A stretch of DNA of 64,000 bases from Lateolabrax maculatus (Eukaryota; Chordata; Actinopteri; Acropomatiformes; Lateolabracidae), in contig CM062210.1 in the NCBI GenBank assembly GCA_031216445.1, forward strand, positions 11,171,501-11,235,500. Reading direction: 5' to 3'. Numbering within the stretch: the stretch's first letter is position 1; every line of letters begins with the position of its first letter. The position numbers and the translations under genes are program-made. The notes under the pieces were generated by a model. That model was not told where the DNA came from and made no database searches. It saw only the letters and a list, made by a program, of their open reading frames with translations. Below, in pieces: positions 1 through 13,469 of the stretch.

Positions 1-2874
1 GACCCATTCTCTCTCTGGTATTTCAGGGGAAGAGTGAAAGCGACACATTCAATGGCACACTATCCATTAAGGCTGGGCGCAGCAGGGGTATTTTTATCAA
101 AATGCAGCGCTTATTGATGGATTGAGATTCATGTCTCGCAGTTCAGATATGATAACCCACGCTACTTGGCCTTCAATTCACATCTTTTTGCCACACAATT
201 CATCCCTCTCCCCTCTCTCTTCACTTGTTCTCCCTCCACACATTCACTCTCACTCCATCATCCCCCATCTGTTCTGTACCCCATGTGTCATATCTCTTTT
301 CCTCCTACCCAGTACCCCCATCACCCTCATCTCTAGCTGTTCTCCTTCCTCTCCTCCCTGTCCACCATTTCTCCACCTCCGTGGCGGGGCCCAGCGAGAA
401 ACTACTGGAACTAGCAGCTCCAGAATTCTGATCAGCCACTTTGTGGTCTAAGAAGGCTTGCCAAACTGCCTTTCCGATTAATCAATAGTTCCATTGGCTG
501 CGGTTAACACCTGTAACCCCTGCATTACATGGAGGGAAATTTTCAGTCCTGGAGCAGAATAGCAAACATCTAACTTATCCTGGCTAAAGCCAAATCCTGC
601 TTATTGCAAAACATTTTACCCAGTGAGCAGATAAATTCCCCGGGATTAGAAACATGGAGGTCTCTCTCTCTCTATTTTTGCTTTCTTTAATTTATTTTGA
701 GTGAACGAGTGAGTGAGAGAGTGAAAGTGTGAGAGAGTGAGTAAACGCTGATCAAAAAAGCCCACCTGTGGGCTGTTTTTGTATCCGTTCCAACTCCACA
801 GTTGCCATATGGATACGTAAGGAAAGTGAGGTACACTTAGATGCTGCGATAGAGGTAAATGAAATTCATACTCCAGAATCTAGGTCATTTGTAAGGCCCA
901 AAGCAACATCTCCTTCCCTGCCTGCCTGCTTTTTCCGTGTGTTGCTTGAGTCTGTGGAACATCAAGGAGATGAAAACACTCCACATCCTGTATATGCAAC
1001 AGCTCACATAAGAATTGTGTGCTGCAAGCATGCCAGCATGGCCCTCAGAGTTTCTTTTGACAGTTTATAGATAGAATGAGCTATTATTGTGTCACTAAAT
1101 GCATCAATATACATTTGTTGAAATGAGCACCATTAAATCAATGGAAGCCAATCTGATGCACTAGTCATATAATACATATACAGTAAGTCTCTCAATCTAA
1201 TAAGCTTTTGTTTGATGAAATCATTAAAATTACCAAAACTATTTATACTATGTATAAAGATACATACAGTATCCCTTCAGAAATATACACAATAGAAAAA
1301 TGAATGCAGTATGTGACACAACAGGGTTATGCACAAATGTAGATAAAATACAATATGAAAAAGAATAAAACACATTCAAGCTGTTATGCATAAAATTTAA
1401 ACATAACACATAAATAAAAGAAAACTTAAAGCTAAGATCAGTTCCTTTGGGCCTGGGAAAGATAGCTTAAAGTAACTAACTACTTATCTATTTAACCCAT
1501 ATTAACTGATTGTTTGGCCACTTATGAGCAGTGGAAACAAGCCTTGACCATAACATAACCCTTATAAAGTTAATATAGAAAACTTCATAGCCAACAGTTT
1601 CCACTGACAGTACATATTCAGCAGTTATGGAGCAACATTAGCATTTATTTGGAGTTGTGTTTATGTCCACTTGATGAACGTAAAGCCGTCATTCCGTCTC
1701 CTTTTACCTCTGCTTTAGTCTCCACCAACCCCTCAGGGAACTATCTGGCTCTTATAGAAAAACCATAACTTTCTTACCATACCTTTTGAGGGGCAAATGG
1801 TAACTGGTTATGTTGCCACTGAAATGTTGCACTAGTTTTAAGCAAATATCAGAAACCTCTAGCAAAATAAAATTTGAATCAGTGTGTTTTTACATCAACT
1901 ACCTTTATGCAAATATATTCAAAATTATGTGACAAGGCTGCATAATTAATCAAGTACCAGCAACTCTGATACATCATGACATTTCATTGTGGCTTCCCAC
2001 TTATGATAGCATTAGTCTTTCTTATTTAATTTATTAATTTCTCTCTCTTCATCATGTAGTCCCTTTGGTGTTTTTATCAGCCCCTATGGTGATAGTTAGG
2101 GAGTTAAAGGACACATAAAAACAATTGGATGGAAATGTACCAAATGAAACAATGTTTAAATAACAAGCAGATCACAGGGGTTGTTGGGTAAGTTTGTTTA
2201 GGCGCCTTCTGTTAAAACCTGAAAGATGTGCCAGCTCACAGTGTGATGTTTAACACTATTAAAGTAACAGCTTGCACAATGTAACTTTTATTTTCTCAGT
2301 CTGTTTTATGGTTTTATTAATTTTAGTTTTTCCTGTGGATAACTCGCCAAAAGATATCTCAAATATATTTCAGTTACACTGAAGATAGAGAAAAACATAA
2401 TCACACAAGTCCACAGAAAGCAGAGATGCCCTCTTCTTCACTGACTCAATAGACCAGAATGCAGTGCAGCCACAAAATATGTTACGATTTTTTAGAAAAA
2501 GCTTCTCAGTCATTTACTACAGATGCTATAATGATTGCTATCTTCTGCCACGTGTAAATCTCAGCTGGATGCAACAAGTCCGGGCAAAATCATTCTAGGG
2601 AAAGTTGTAGGCAAGTTGATGCAAGTGTGTACAATGACAAACTAAATTACGGCACTTCATCATAAAGATGCACCGAGTATCACAAGCTGATGATATACAG
2701 CGTGAGGGTGGAATTCTCCTTTAATGTCAGTGGCATAAACACTGTGGCTCTCATCCATTTAACTGCATCTTGGCTGTCTTCCCTGCTCATAGATCACTGT
2801 TGGCTTTCTGCATGGCTCCTCAGCTCCTCTGCCTGGATGAATTCCTATCAGATTAAGTAGGGTTTTTCGCTGCT
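1..2874. other. Non-coding, AT-rich, no gene seen
   Basis: Positions 180-380 are pyrimidine-rich. Positions 700-745 carry an impure GTGA/GAGA repeat. The remaining sequence is unique AT-rich DNA without exon-like frames, splice-flanked open frames or recognisable transposon protein. Confidence 0.6.
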
Positions 2875-3110
2875 ATACCCCCTCCTCCTCCTTCTCCTCA
2901 TCCACCACCACATCGCTTCTCCCCGCCACCTCCACACGCCCAATCACCGTCCCCCCACCACTTCCTCAACCGCACACGCGTCCTCCATCCATCCCTTCCT
3001 TCCCTTCTTCCACGTGAATCTCCGGGTCCCGGGACTATATATTCCTCTACCCCCTCCCTCACTCGGCCCTGACCCTCACACACTCACGGCCCACCGCTCA
3101 TACATAAACA
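2875..3110. other. Strand-asymmetric C/T-rich tract with an E-box and TATA-like motif
   Basis: About 230 bases are almost purine-free on the plus strand. The tract includes CACGTG at 3,011-3,016, a GGGTCCCGGG palindrome and TATATAT at 3,036-3,042. It could be an orphan promoter, or just a decayed pyrimidine repeat. Both small open frames through it lack any domain. Confidence 0.3.
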
Positions 3111-5513
3111 CAAACAGCTTCCATACACACATACTGCAACCACAAAAAATGGACCATGAAGTTGGCTTCTGGGAGCTTCGTCTCAACCACACCTCAGCAG
3201 AATTCAGTCCTTGTTGGGTTGATTACGACGCTGCGGGGATGACTTTGATGAAGGACGTAACATGATCAGTATTGAGCTTGCAATTCCACATTTCACTTCT
3301 TACTGTGTCTTACATTAATATGCATGCAATCCACAATAATGCCCACTAATTATGTTAATCAGCACAAGTCACCGCACAGGAGACTCAAGGTTTGCACCAT
3401 GTTTGTATCACGCCCTTTGCAGTGACTTTATTCCTACAGAAATACTTCCCAACCACTGATGTTATTTTTATTTGCATTCAGTGAATAATGCAACACTAAA
3501 AAAAAATCACAACCAAAAGTTACTTCAGAGTGCTTTTCATTTCCCAAACATACTTGACAATAGCTCAGTAGCAGGTAACTCAGTCTGGGAAGCAGATTTT
3601 CAGCCCAGACAGAGATGGTAGCTGGAAATAAAAACAGATTGTGGCAGTTGACAGGTGGAATGAAAAGTGGGTAGTTTCCTTGATGTCGAAAAGGCTCAGA
3701 AGAACCCAGATCAAAGTTTCAAGTGACTTTTAATATTTATCCAAGAAAAATATTTCTGAAAACATCAGTAGTTGTTTTCCCTCTTTCATTTTAACTGTTT
3801 ACTTTGCTAAAAGGCCAAAAAAATGCGGCATAATTTTAAACAGTGTTCACTAATAGTGGTTCTTCTGAACAAGCCAGTTGAAGGTGGAAGAAACTGTCCC
3901 ACTTAAGTCTTTTTAAATTATTATTTTGACATATACAAAAGGGTAGGTAAGTCTATATAAATGCAACACAAGGACACCTCACTGCTATACAATCCCTCGT
4001 CTTCCTTTAAGTTTTTTCAGGAAACACTATAAATTCTGAAAATAGAGAAGATGGAGACAAGCTACAGACATTCTTATAGACAGTTTATTGACTTTCTGAA
4101 GTTCGATCATGGCTATGGTGGGGATCCGCCGGGGCTGGTAAGCCTCTTCATAACATTTACATTTCTCCCTCATTAGTCACATATTTTACCCAAACCTTGA
4201 GAATTAAATTATCGGGCCCTGCTGCCAACTAAATCTTATTGATTTCCTCCCTTTTCTCAGGAATGATATAAATTATATCACTCAAGCATAATGCAGGTGA
4301 ATACAAGTCTAGGCAGACGTGGATTCACAATGCATATTTTAGAAGTGTGTGCGTACACAGGAGAGGAGGAGGTGTGAGCCTGTGACTGTGTGTGGGAGAA
4401 GGAGATCGATAGCTTTGTTTGTCTGTGGTTTTGTTTCTGCCACTATGAAATATCTGGGAACAGACGCCTAATGTTGTAGCATTAGAAAATGTATGATCAC
4501 TACACGTTTGAATGATAAGTATTCTCCAATTAGAATCAATTGATGATCCATCTATAATCAGTGGAAGAAAATGAGAAAAAAAAAATATTGGGATTAATGT
4601 TATTTTGCAGTAATCTGTGGAGTAGAATGCCAATGAGAATTGTAATTGTAAGAACAAATGTTTTGATCTACTAATATGACAGGTATGTGTGTCAGTATTT
4701 CGAATTAAAGTGCAAAATCCTTGGTTTTATTCTTAGCTCTAGCAGAGTATTCTTTTATCGTTTTTTCTCTTTCTCTCACTGCTTTCCATTTCAAGTCGCA
4801 GGTGATATTCCCTCATTCCCCTCTGGATTGTCATCAACTGTCATCAACGGCAGCGGACCTTGAACCAGATACAAGATGAGGGATTTCGTGGCAGCCAGAC
4901 TGAGAATGAGTCTGGGCTGAGGAAGGGAAGCACAGAGCGCCATGTCTGAGGCCTATCAGGAGACCTCCGATAGCCAGCGCACCGTGTCTTAAATCTCTAC
5001 CCTAGTGTCATCTCCCCTCATGTTTTCACACGCAGCCCGGCCCAAACAACGGCTTACAGAGGGCCGAGAAGCAGCTGGTAGGTTACAGAGCTGTGTGGCT
5101 GGAAACATGCACTTTATGCTTCATTGGCAACAGTGTTTTTCCTCGACTGCTTCTCATTTTTATTTTATATTTACCAAGGTTTTAGTCACTTCTGCAGCAA
5201 ACAATGGTTACTGGAAAAACCACTTAACCCTCATGTTCTGTTTGGGGTTTTTGCTGGCCCTGAGCTGAGAATTGCTTATAAACCTGGTTTTGAACTGAAC
5301 ATGTGTTGCAGAAGTCCACAATAGAAAAATCACACATAACTTCTGGTATTACTCCAAGATGTAAAAAATATGGGTAAATACAATGGATTTCAAACAGTTT
5401 GTGTCCATGACTGGTCACGTTTTCATGCGTTTTTGTTTTCAAACGTTGAGTCAAAGGGGATTTAATGTGGCCTTTTTGACAATGATCAACAGTAAGAGAC
5501 CCTCTAATGTTAA
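3111..5513. other. Non-coding, no gene seen
   Basis: This is unique AT-rich sequence. Open frames here are short, lack family similarity and are not flanked by convincing splice sites. Confidence 0.5.
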
Positions 5514-5544
<31 letters not shown>

Positions 5545-5546
5545 AA
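5514..5546 (+). repeat. Homopolymer junction: 21 C then 12 A
   Basis: An uninterrupted run of 21 C is followed directly by 12 A. The minus strand therefore holds a long G run able to form G-quadruplexes. Run length is likely to be unreliable in any assembly. Confidence 0.9.
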
Positions 5547-8500
5547 TAAATGCAAAATTTGAGTAATATTCACCACCTGTAATAGGACACACCTAAATTA
5601 TCATTGGTGCAGCTGACTGATATCAGAAGTTACATGTTTTGTTCAATGGTATGTGTAGTCAAAGGGATTCAATTGATTGTAGTATAAATACACCTGTGGA
5701 AGTTATGACTTTTAGAGAGTGCAAAAACATGTGGCAAACTAGGGTTAGTGTTGGCATACAAGTCACATAAACCTACTAAAAGTACTTTTTACAATAACTG
5801 AGCTGTACTGCTGAATGCACATTGAGGAAAGAGGAAAAGGCTCCAATGTAATCACAGTGAAGTCCATAAAACTGCAGTATGACCTATTAGGCAAAAGTAT
5901 GGGGTGGCGTCCTTCGTCCTGAAGGCAATGACAGAAGTCTTCGATGTGTTCATCAGTGTCTGTGTTTGCGCTGCACCTTGCAGCCTCTGTCTGTGCTCAA
6001 CCTGCTCCCTGAGCGCTGCACAGCTGTGGGTGTCGATGGTGACAGGTCAGCTAATTAGAGCGGTGCTGTGTCTGTCTGAGGCTGCGACGGGGAGCTGCTG
6101 GGCGCATGACTCTGCGCAGGCTCATCCAGGCCTCTGGCCCCACTTATTCACCCATGCATACACACACTGATGCATGCAGAAAGGTTCTGACACGTATGTA
6201 ATAACTTTGCATTAAGTACAGTGGCCATAACAAGACTTACTTCTTGAGCTTTTGCACATTTTTTCTTTCGCTACAAGAGGGATGATTGGATACATTTAAG
6301 GGCTTTTTTTTTTTTTACCAAAATATATGAAACATACAGATTTCAACATGAGCTGGAAAAAGTCTTATCTTTAAATGTTACTGTGGAAATACATTAAAAA
6401 ATATATATTTTCCTGTATTTGGGGGCGAAACTAGATCAATCATTTTTCTTTTGTTTTTTGCCAGATTGTATTTAACCAAAGGTAATGAAGAGGTAGAATG
6501 TATTAATAAAGCATAGTACCTATTTGAATGCAAATATTGCTTAAACAACAAAAAACAATAAAATGTTCAAAAAGTCAACCAGCGTGAAAGTTTTTATACT
6601 TACTGCTGAACTTACAAAGCTCATATTGCCAATATTACAGGACTGACCTTAATGGAGGCAGCTTTATTAATAGTAATGCTACATGTAATCCAGACAACCA
6701 TTAGACAGCTTGACCTTCAGCGACGCAGTGTCACCACGACAACCACCACGACAACCACCACGACCACTTCTATCAGTCCGAGCTTGCCTGACCTCCCCGA
6801 GCTACGATGTTTCGTCATAACCCGGCACCTCCCCGTGACACACAGTTTGACCCTTGCCCCAAGCAATGACCATACTGTAGAAACAGATGGTAGCAAACAC
6901 TCACTGACACACACACACACACACAAGTGAATATACACATCGTCCACTCCAGAAGCATACTGTGGACATTGCTAGAAAAGAACACATTTCCCCTTTTACT
7001 GTATCTTGGTATCTGAATTTAATTTTAAATTAACTTAAATTAAAAAATTTTTTTGATACAGTATAATTAACATTTAACTGATTCCAGGACATGACCATAC
7101 TATCAGTTCTTTACAAGCTGCATTTAGTGTGAACTATTGCTTTCATATTGTCAAGTATGCCACTGAACATGGTCCATTTGATAGTGGTGTATCTATATTG
7201 CTGCAGTATCCAGCTCTTTCTGAGTTGCTGCCAAGGGGGGTCTTAGAGGTGAGCTTCCTTTCTCTCGGATAAATTGCTTATTTTTCCTCCTTCTTCCTCC
7301 ATGAACTAGACCTTTTGCCCTGGTCGGCCCTTTGGTGGCTTCGGAGTCATCTACTTTTATTGCAGTTAATGCTCCTAGGTACAAAACAGCAGTGATGCAC
7401 AGGGAGTTTCTAGCCCTGGCACCTAACATAAGTGCCAATCAATTTTTAATCACAACTGAATCAATAGTAGCAGGTAATTGTTGAATCAGAAAAAAAACAC
7501 ACTGATGGAAAAATGGAAAGCAAATATAAGATCCAATGCATTGTCTTTAATTGATTTTGGTCAGTGGTTATCTGTATACTCTAGGAAACTGTCTGGTGCT
7601 GGCAATGGCATGAGCTGGGATTGTATAGAAAACACAAAACACAAAACACAAAACACATTTAATGGCCACCTTAAGTGAAATATTTAAATATTAATTTGTG
7701 CATTTTCATTTGATATATGCTGCAGCAGTAAAGTGAGATTAAAGGGCCTATTTGAGAGTTTTTTTCACTTGTGCTTAATGGATTGGGGAACTTTTTATGA
7801 CCTACCCTTTGTCCCTTCTGTAATAATAGCGATGTATCCCCCAGTTCATAAAATCATATACTTGAATGCTTAATAGAGCAAAGCCTGAATAGGCTGGAAC
7901 TCCAATTGTATAAATCCAAACTTGCATGTTTGAATACACATAATGGTGTGACATAAACCGTTATATCTACACAGCTTTTGTGTAAAAAAAAAATGCTCCC
8001 CACCTGTCTCAACAACAGTTGTGTTTGAGTAACACTTGCTTCCAGTGTTAACACAGATGACAAGAAAAAACACTGTGCTCCTGCCTACCAAAGGTGCCGG
8101 CTTTTGATATACGACTGCACATCCAGAGAAAGACGTAATCAACCATTTGTCTTGCATGCAAATATGTAAATGACAAGGCTGCATCTAAGTGGCTGATTGT
8201 GAAAAAAACAACAACACTGCAATAAATGAGTGGCATATGGCTTCCATCCTCTCTTTGTTGGCAATTCCTATACACAAGGCAATATATATAGGTGGAACTG
8301 CAGAGGCAGCAGAAACCTTAACTGGAGCCTTATGCTGCGGTACTATAATGACAAAATTAAGTTTTGGGTTTGGGAGTTTTGTGTCAGTGTGTGAAAAAAG
8401 GCAAAGAAACAATATTTCAATATAAATGATTGTGGTTACTGTGTAAATAATCTGTGTTTTGCATGCTGTACCATGCTCTTCAACTTCTATGTTTAAATTA

Positions 8501-9309
8501 ATGTAATTCTTATTTTGTTTGTCTCCTAAAGTGTACTAAGCTCCATTATTACTGTATCTTCAACATAACGCGAGAGGCTGCGGCCCGCTGAGTGCCAAGA
8601 TGTAAAAGCTGTCCGATGAGTCTCAACGATATGCAAAGCTCCCCTGTTAATAATTCATGTCTGAGTTTACAAATGGCACTGTTGCACAGAGACGAATCAG
8701 TCGAGTCGTTGAAATGCTGTTTGGAGGAGATGAAAGTTTAATTCCTGTCCTAGATTACTCCTCCTCATATCTAAGCAGGCCCATTATTTTGCCTCCACCA
8801 ATGTTTTCCCACCCGCTGTAATGGGAAATGAAGGGAGACGTAGGCTGCAGTGGTGGGACACGACCGGTTATGTACTCACAGAGGATCCTCCCTGATAGGT
8901 GACAGCTGGGGCGGCTATTTGCATCACTGTTTGAGGGAGCGTCCTGTTAGGCCACAAGCTGCTGGAGGGAAAACAGGGCCAGTACTGTAAATGTTGTATG
9001 TTAATGTGTGTGTCTGGTACATACTGTATATGAGCAAGGAGAGAAGGTATGGAACAAAATGGGCTATTAGACATACACTGAAAAGATGTTGCAGTTCACA
9101 ATAGAATTTACTGTTTGAAATTTGTAGTCATTTTTAGACAAAAGCTTGCCAACAATTGTCTATTTTGCCGACTGTAATTACAACTGTTGCTTTCAGTTTT
9201 TGACCAGCTGCAGCTAACTACGTACATAAGCAAACACTAGCTTCATTATTGTAAAATTGTAAAATTATAAAATTGTAAAAAAAGAAAATTCCCATTTTAT
9301 ATTTATGCT
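5547..9309. other. Non-coding, mostly unique sequence
   Basis: It contains an impure (ACCACG/ACAACC) repeat at 6,732-6,768 and a short (AC) run at 6,909-6,925, which explain the Thr-rich open frame there. Positions 5,575-5,720 weakly recall the 5' part of a Tc1-like transposon. At 8,565-8,720 there is a complex, repeat-free stretch with an ATGCAAAG octamer-like motif at 8,631-8,638. No gene was seen. Confidence 0.45.
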
Positions 9310-9420
9310 TAGGTTGACTTTTGCACTACTTGTCTCCTACTTGTTACGCACCAATACACCATAGCAAACTCCTTGTATGTGAAAACCTACATGGCAATAA
9401 ACCCGATTCGGATTCTGATT
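9310..9420 (+). mobile_element. Truncated non-LTR retrotransposon 3' tail
   Basis: The block ends GGCAATAAACCCGATTCGG and ATTCTGATT, preceded by CTCCTTGTATGTGAAAACCT. This is the 3'UTR end and terminal short repeat (TGATTC-type) that I recall for a common teleost LINE family. Only the tail is present, as expected of 5' truncation during target-primed insertion. The A/T minirepeat at 9,248-9,285 just precedes it. Confidence 0.6.
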
Positions 9421-11169
9421 AGTGGGTCGAATCTAGACTTTTAAATGTTTCTACTTTTATTACGAGAATCTTGTGAAAGGTATCTTTAATATGCACTTGA
9501 TGGTCTGAACGATAAACTTGAAAGACTGAGGCCAAAACGTCCCAGAGAGAACCATGTCACGTTAATGCTAAATAAAGAAACAGCATTGTTTTGTTATAGC
9601 ATAACCCTGTTGCTGTTTGGTTTAAATACCTGTATTTTCAAACAGTTTTCCCTTTTAAACGTTATGGCTTTTGGAATAAGGACTAAACTAAATGTATAAT
9701 GTAACTTGTATCTCGAATAACGAGTTTGGCTCAAAATATGTTTGCTTACATTTGCAAATTAGAACGTTTTAACAATTTACTGCTTACTCCTTTGGGCTTT
9801 GGTTGTTGGAAAGACAAAGTATTGGAAAATGTCACCTTGGGCATTCAGAAATTGTGATGGGCACTTTTCATGATTTTCTGACATTTTATAGACTTAATTA
9901 ATTGATTAGTTGGAAAAGCAATCAACAGATTAATTTGAACATGAATCAGCTATTAAAATCATTTTAAGCTGCCGCCCTACTTACATATGTACTGACCAAT
10001 ATACTAGCTCAACCGTTTTTTTCTTTTTACTAAAGATCTCTGTTTGGCATTACACATTTCACCCAAATCTTGGAGAGATCTCTGCGTGGGCTCAGCGATC
10101 AGTATGCTGCCGGGGCAAGTGAGGAAGTGCTTTCAAAGGCTCTGTAAAGCACTTTGATAAATGCTGAGGGCTCTTGGTTCCACTCTCTCTACAACTTGCA
10201 GACTTAAAAAACTGAATCAGACCTAATCAGAAGTACATTTGAATTGTTTCTTTGCCTCAAGGTCTTAGGTCAAAACATTTATTGTGTTTCATATAACAGA
10301 GAGCACTGCAACCCCCAGAATGGACCAGGTTTCTTCAAACAACTCTCTGATACTGGATCTTCAGATATATGGTCTCCTCAAGACTACTTCAAACAAGTGT
10401 TAAAGTGAGACTTACTTCACACATAAGGGTGCAGCTGAATATACACACTTACTCTTGGCTGCACAAGGAACATACACACTCACACCCTCACACTGTAGCA
10501 CACACAGGATCATCTAACTTGGTGGTTTATCTATATTGGGAGTTTGAGTGTCAGATGACACTAAAAACAACTTGTTCATCATGTATGCATAAGTGACGCA
10601 CCGTTAACACGTGGGTATATTCTTAGCCAAATTTCATGCCCCTTAATGTACTTCCTGTCAGTGCCAGTAAGTACCACAGGGTGGTAAGTGGTATAAAACA
10701 AAAAAAACATTTTTAATTGACATCACCAAACATATAGTATCACATACCTTAGAATGTAGGGAACCATAAATCCACATAGACAAAGGGGAACATGCTCATT
10801 TTGTCACCCCATCATGCTTCATTCAAACTGACTGACATAGACCCATCCAACATTTCTCATTCAGACTTCACTGATGTAAACTTATTTTAGCACACTGATG
10901 TACAGATGACAGATTTATTGAGAGGATTTGCATTTGTGAGGTGTTTTGGGGAACTGCTCATGGACACGACAGCCTTGTCTTTCAGTTAGTTGTTTATTCT
11001 TTGATTACTTCAGGCCTTGTACCTGTTACCGTCTGGCGGGTCGGTCCGATTCTCAATGAATTTATTGAGCCTGGCAGACCATGTTTGTCCTGTTGATGAG
11101 AATATTGTAAACTTTCTGGAAACCTCTGCATCTCTCTAACCCTCTGTTTGTTTGTATCCCACAAGCACA
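9421..11169. other. Non-coding, no gene seen
   Basis: A short remnant of the ATTAATCGATT-type teleost element lies at 9,880-9,965. A small inverted motif, TACCACAGGGTGGTA, is at 10,672-10,686. No exon-like frame was found. Confidence 0.5.
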
Positions 11170-11750
11170 TGAGTGTGCAAGCTCGGCTTCTACCTCTCTC
11201 TCTCTCTTCTTCCTCCCTCTCCCAGATTTTCTTCTGTTTTCACTCATGAGTCTCTTTGCTGGATCACCGGCCGTCCTGGGATCTCTCTCTCCCCTGTCTG
11301 TCGGTGCCTCATTCCAGATGTTTTTGATCTGGATCTTCGTCCTCCAGGACATTCAGCCTGTCCTCTTGTCTCTCTCTTTCTCTCTCTCTCTCTCTAACCC
11401 TTGTGTGCATGTTGTCCTCGTCTCTCTTTTTCTCTCTATCTCTGTTTCCTTTTTCCTATCTGTGTGAATGGAGTGCTTGAGCTTGGCCTCTTGTGTGTTT
11501 GTGTAGTCTGTCCTCTTTCCAGGTGTCCATGGAGAGAAGGTTGTGGGGTTCAGGTCCTATCTGTTTGGCGACACCCGTGAGTTGCCTCAGGTCCTCCTTT
11601 ATCCAAAGTTCTTCATATATGCCTACAATCTATCTATAATTTTGTCATCCTAATTGTCCATACTGTGATTTTACATTGGTCTATGCTGTACACACAACAT
11701 CTATTGCATGTCTGTACTGGAAGAGGGATCCCTCCTCAGGTTTCTTCCAT
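11170..11750 (+). repeat. Dispersed teleost repeat, CT-rich, with a 3' AGAGGGATCCCTCCTC block
   Basis: I recognise several blocks of one widespread fish repeat, in order: TTTGCTGGATCACCGGCCGT, GAGTGCTTGAGCTTGGCCTC, CCAGGTGTCCATGGAGAGAA, CATCTATTGCATGTCTGTAC and AGAGGGATCCCTCCTC. The (TC)n stretches within it explain the Ser/Leu-rich open frames. It directly abuts the LINE fragment at 11,751. The family name is not certain to me. Confidence 0.65.
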
Positions 11751-13360
11751 TTAGGATAAGGGTCATAGCATTAACAGACCATGCTCCATTATCAACAAAT
11801 GCTGAAAGAGTGAGAAGTAGCATGAGGAGACTAAACACTTGTCTTCTTTTTTAAAATTGAAGCAGTTAATATCGGACAAACTTAGACATTGTTTCCAAAT
11901 AAAAGTTGGATCTACTGAAAAAGACCCTCCAAGGCATTTATTAGGGGTAAAATGCTCACATATCTAAGCTGAAGAAAGAAAATGAAGAGAAAGTCAGTAA
12001 ATTGGAAACTGGGCTAAAACTAAAGGAAAATTTATCTGAAAATCCTAGTGAGGCCTTATTAGAACAGATATGTGGTATTAACTATGAGTTAAATGAGACA
12101 TATAACAAGAAAACTGAATTTGCCATGTTTAGACATGCTTCTACTGAAGTGGAGAAAAGTCAGTATAATTGCTTGCAAGACAGTAAGCAAAAGGAAGTCA
12201 CATAAGTTATATCAAATATTAAAAAAATGAATCTGGACAAGTAGTCACAAAACCTCAGGAAATTAATGTTAAAGGAAATTAAAGTCTTTATAACATTTTT
12301 ATTAACATCTGTATAGGTGTGACACTCCTTATGGAAATAAGAAAAGCCAATAAATGAATGAAACAGGAAAGGCTCCTGGGTAAGATGTTTTTTGTATTGA
12401 ATATTATAAGACCTACGTTGATATACTCGCCCCTATTTTAACAAAGTTTATTCTGAGGCTGTGTTAACAGGTCATCGGGACATCATACAGTATATCTTCA
12501 AGGTACTGCCTTGCGCCTTGAGGATATTCTGCCCGAAGTTGTACAACCAGATCAGATTAGATTTATAAGTGGAAAGTCATCCTCTGATAACCTCAGAAGA
12601 TGACACTGTCACATAAAAGTGTACCTTTTGGGGGTATTTTGGTGATATCTAAATTAAGATATGCATAAAGAATTTGAAAATTCGAACTTTTTCTTATCCA
12701 CAAGGTTTGCACACATACTGTATAGGGAAAAACATAGTGGCTGGTGCAAGGTGGTCAGTTAGAGATGCAGTGGACAAACTTACACACAACAAAACTATAC
12801 ACATGTACTATTATACACCAGCTAAACTTCAAAAAATGGGACTCGCAGTGATAATTTCTGTTGGAGGTGTCAAAAGGAAGTGGGTAGAGTGCAAACACAA
12901 AAATGTATTCAGAAGTTTGTCTGAAGAAAATATGAGGCTTCAGCCGTCCAAATTAGTTAAATTATTGGATATCTTCCAAAGTTAAAAAACTTACTGGGAA
13001 ACACAAAAAGGCAATTTTATACTAAAAAGACTGTTATTTTGGAAGATACTCACTTAACTTGACCAACTCTGACTACTGAAGCTTCTAATCAACTTCTGAC
13101 TAACACAAAGTGAGGGTTTGTGGGTTTTCATTGAAAGTATATTAAAAAAAAGATATTTTATATGAAAGGGAGAAATTATTACAACAAGAAAAACCTCTTT
13201 TAATGTTCATATAGGCACCTGACTGTTGTTTTAAGACAGGACCAGGGCCAAGCAACTATTAGCTGTTGATGGTCAGCAAATACCTCCAAAGTGTATTGGC
13301 CCTGGCTGGGTGATGTGCTAGTATGCATTGAATGGATGCTTGAAATGGAAAATACTGGAC
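11751..13360 (+). pseudogene. Degraded L1-type LINE, ORF2 remains
   Basis: Pieces of a fish L1-like ORF2 can be read in order across several frames. First is the endonuclease end (ALTDHAPL, then SSMRRLNTC). The linker follows (LKENLSENPSEALLEQI, NYELNETYNKKTEFAMFR at 12,002-12,205). The reverse transcriptase start is next (GKAPG, EYYKTYVDILAPILTK, ILPEVVQPDQIRFISGKSSS at about 12,370-12,600). The C-terminal zinc-knuckle region comes last (TPAKLQKMGL near 12,810). Many stops and frameshifts, and loss of the central polymerase motifs, show that it is dead. Confidence 0.8.
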
Positions 13361-13469
13361 ATCAAAAGGATCAAAGTCCCAGTATTATTTTATCGTATTT
13401 ATTTACACACATTTTAAAAGTTCTTCCCAGCAAGCTGATAAAAAGCACGATCCCTATAATCTTATTCAC

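Noticed and set aside
5575..5720. Possible Tc1-like transposon 5' end
   Set aside because: Only a loose likeness (AGTATAAATACACCTGTGG). No transposase remnants or inverted termini were found.
6652..6930. Thr-rich open frame
   Set aside because: Produced by the ACC/ACG simple repeat and a following AC run.
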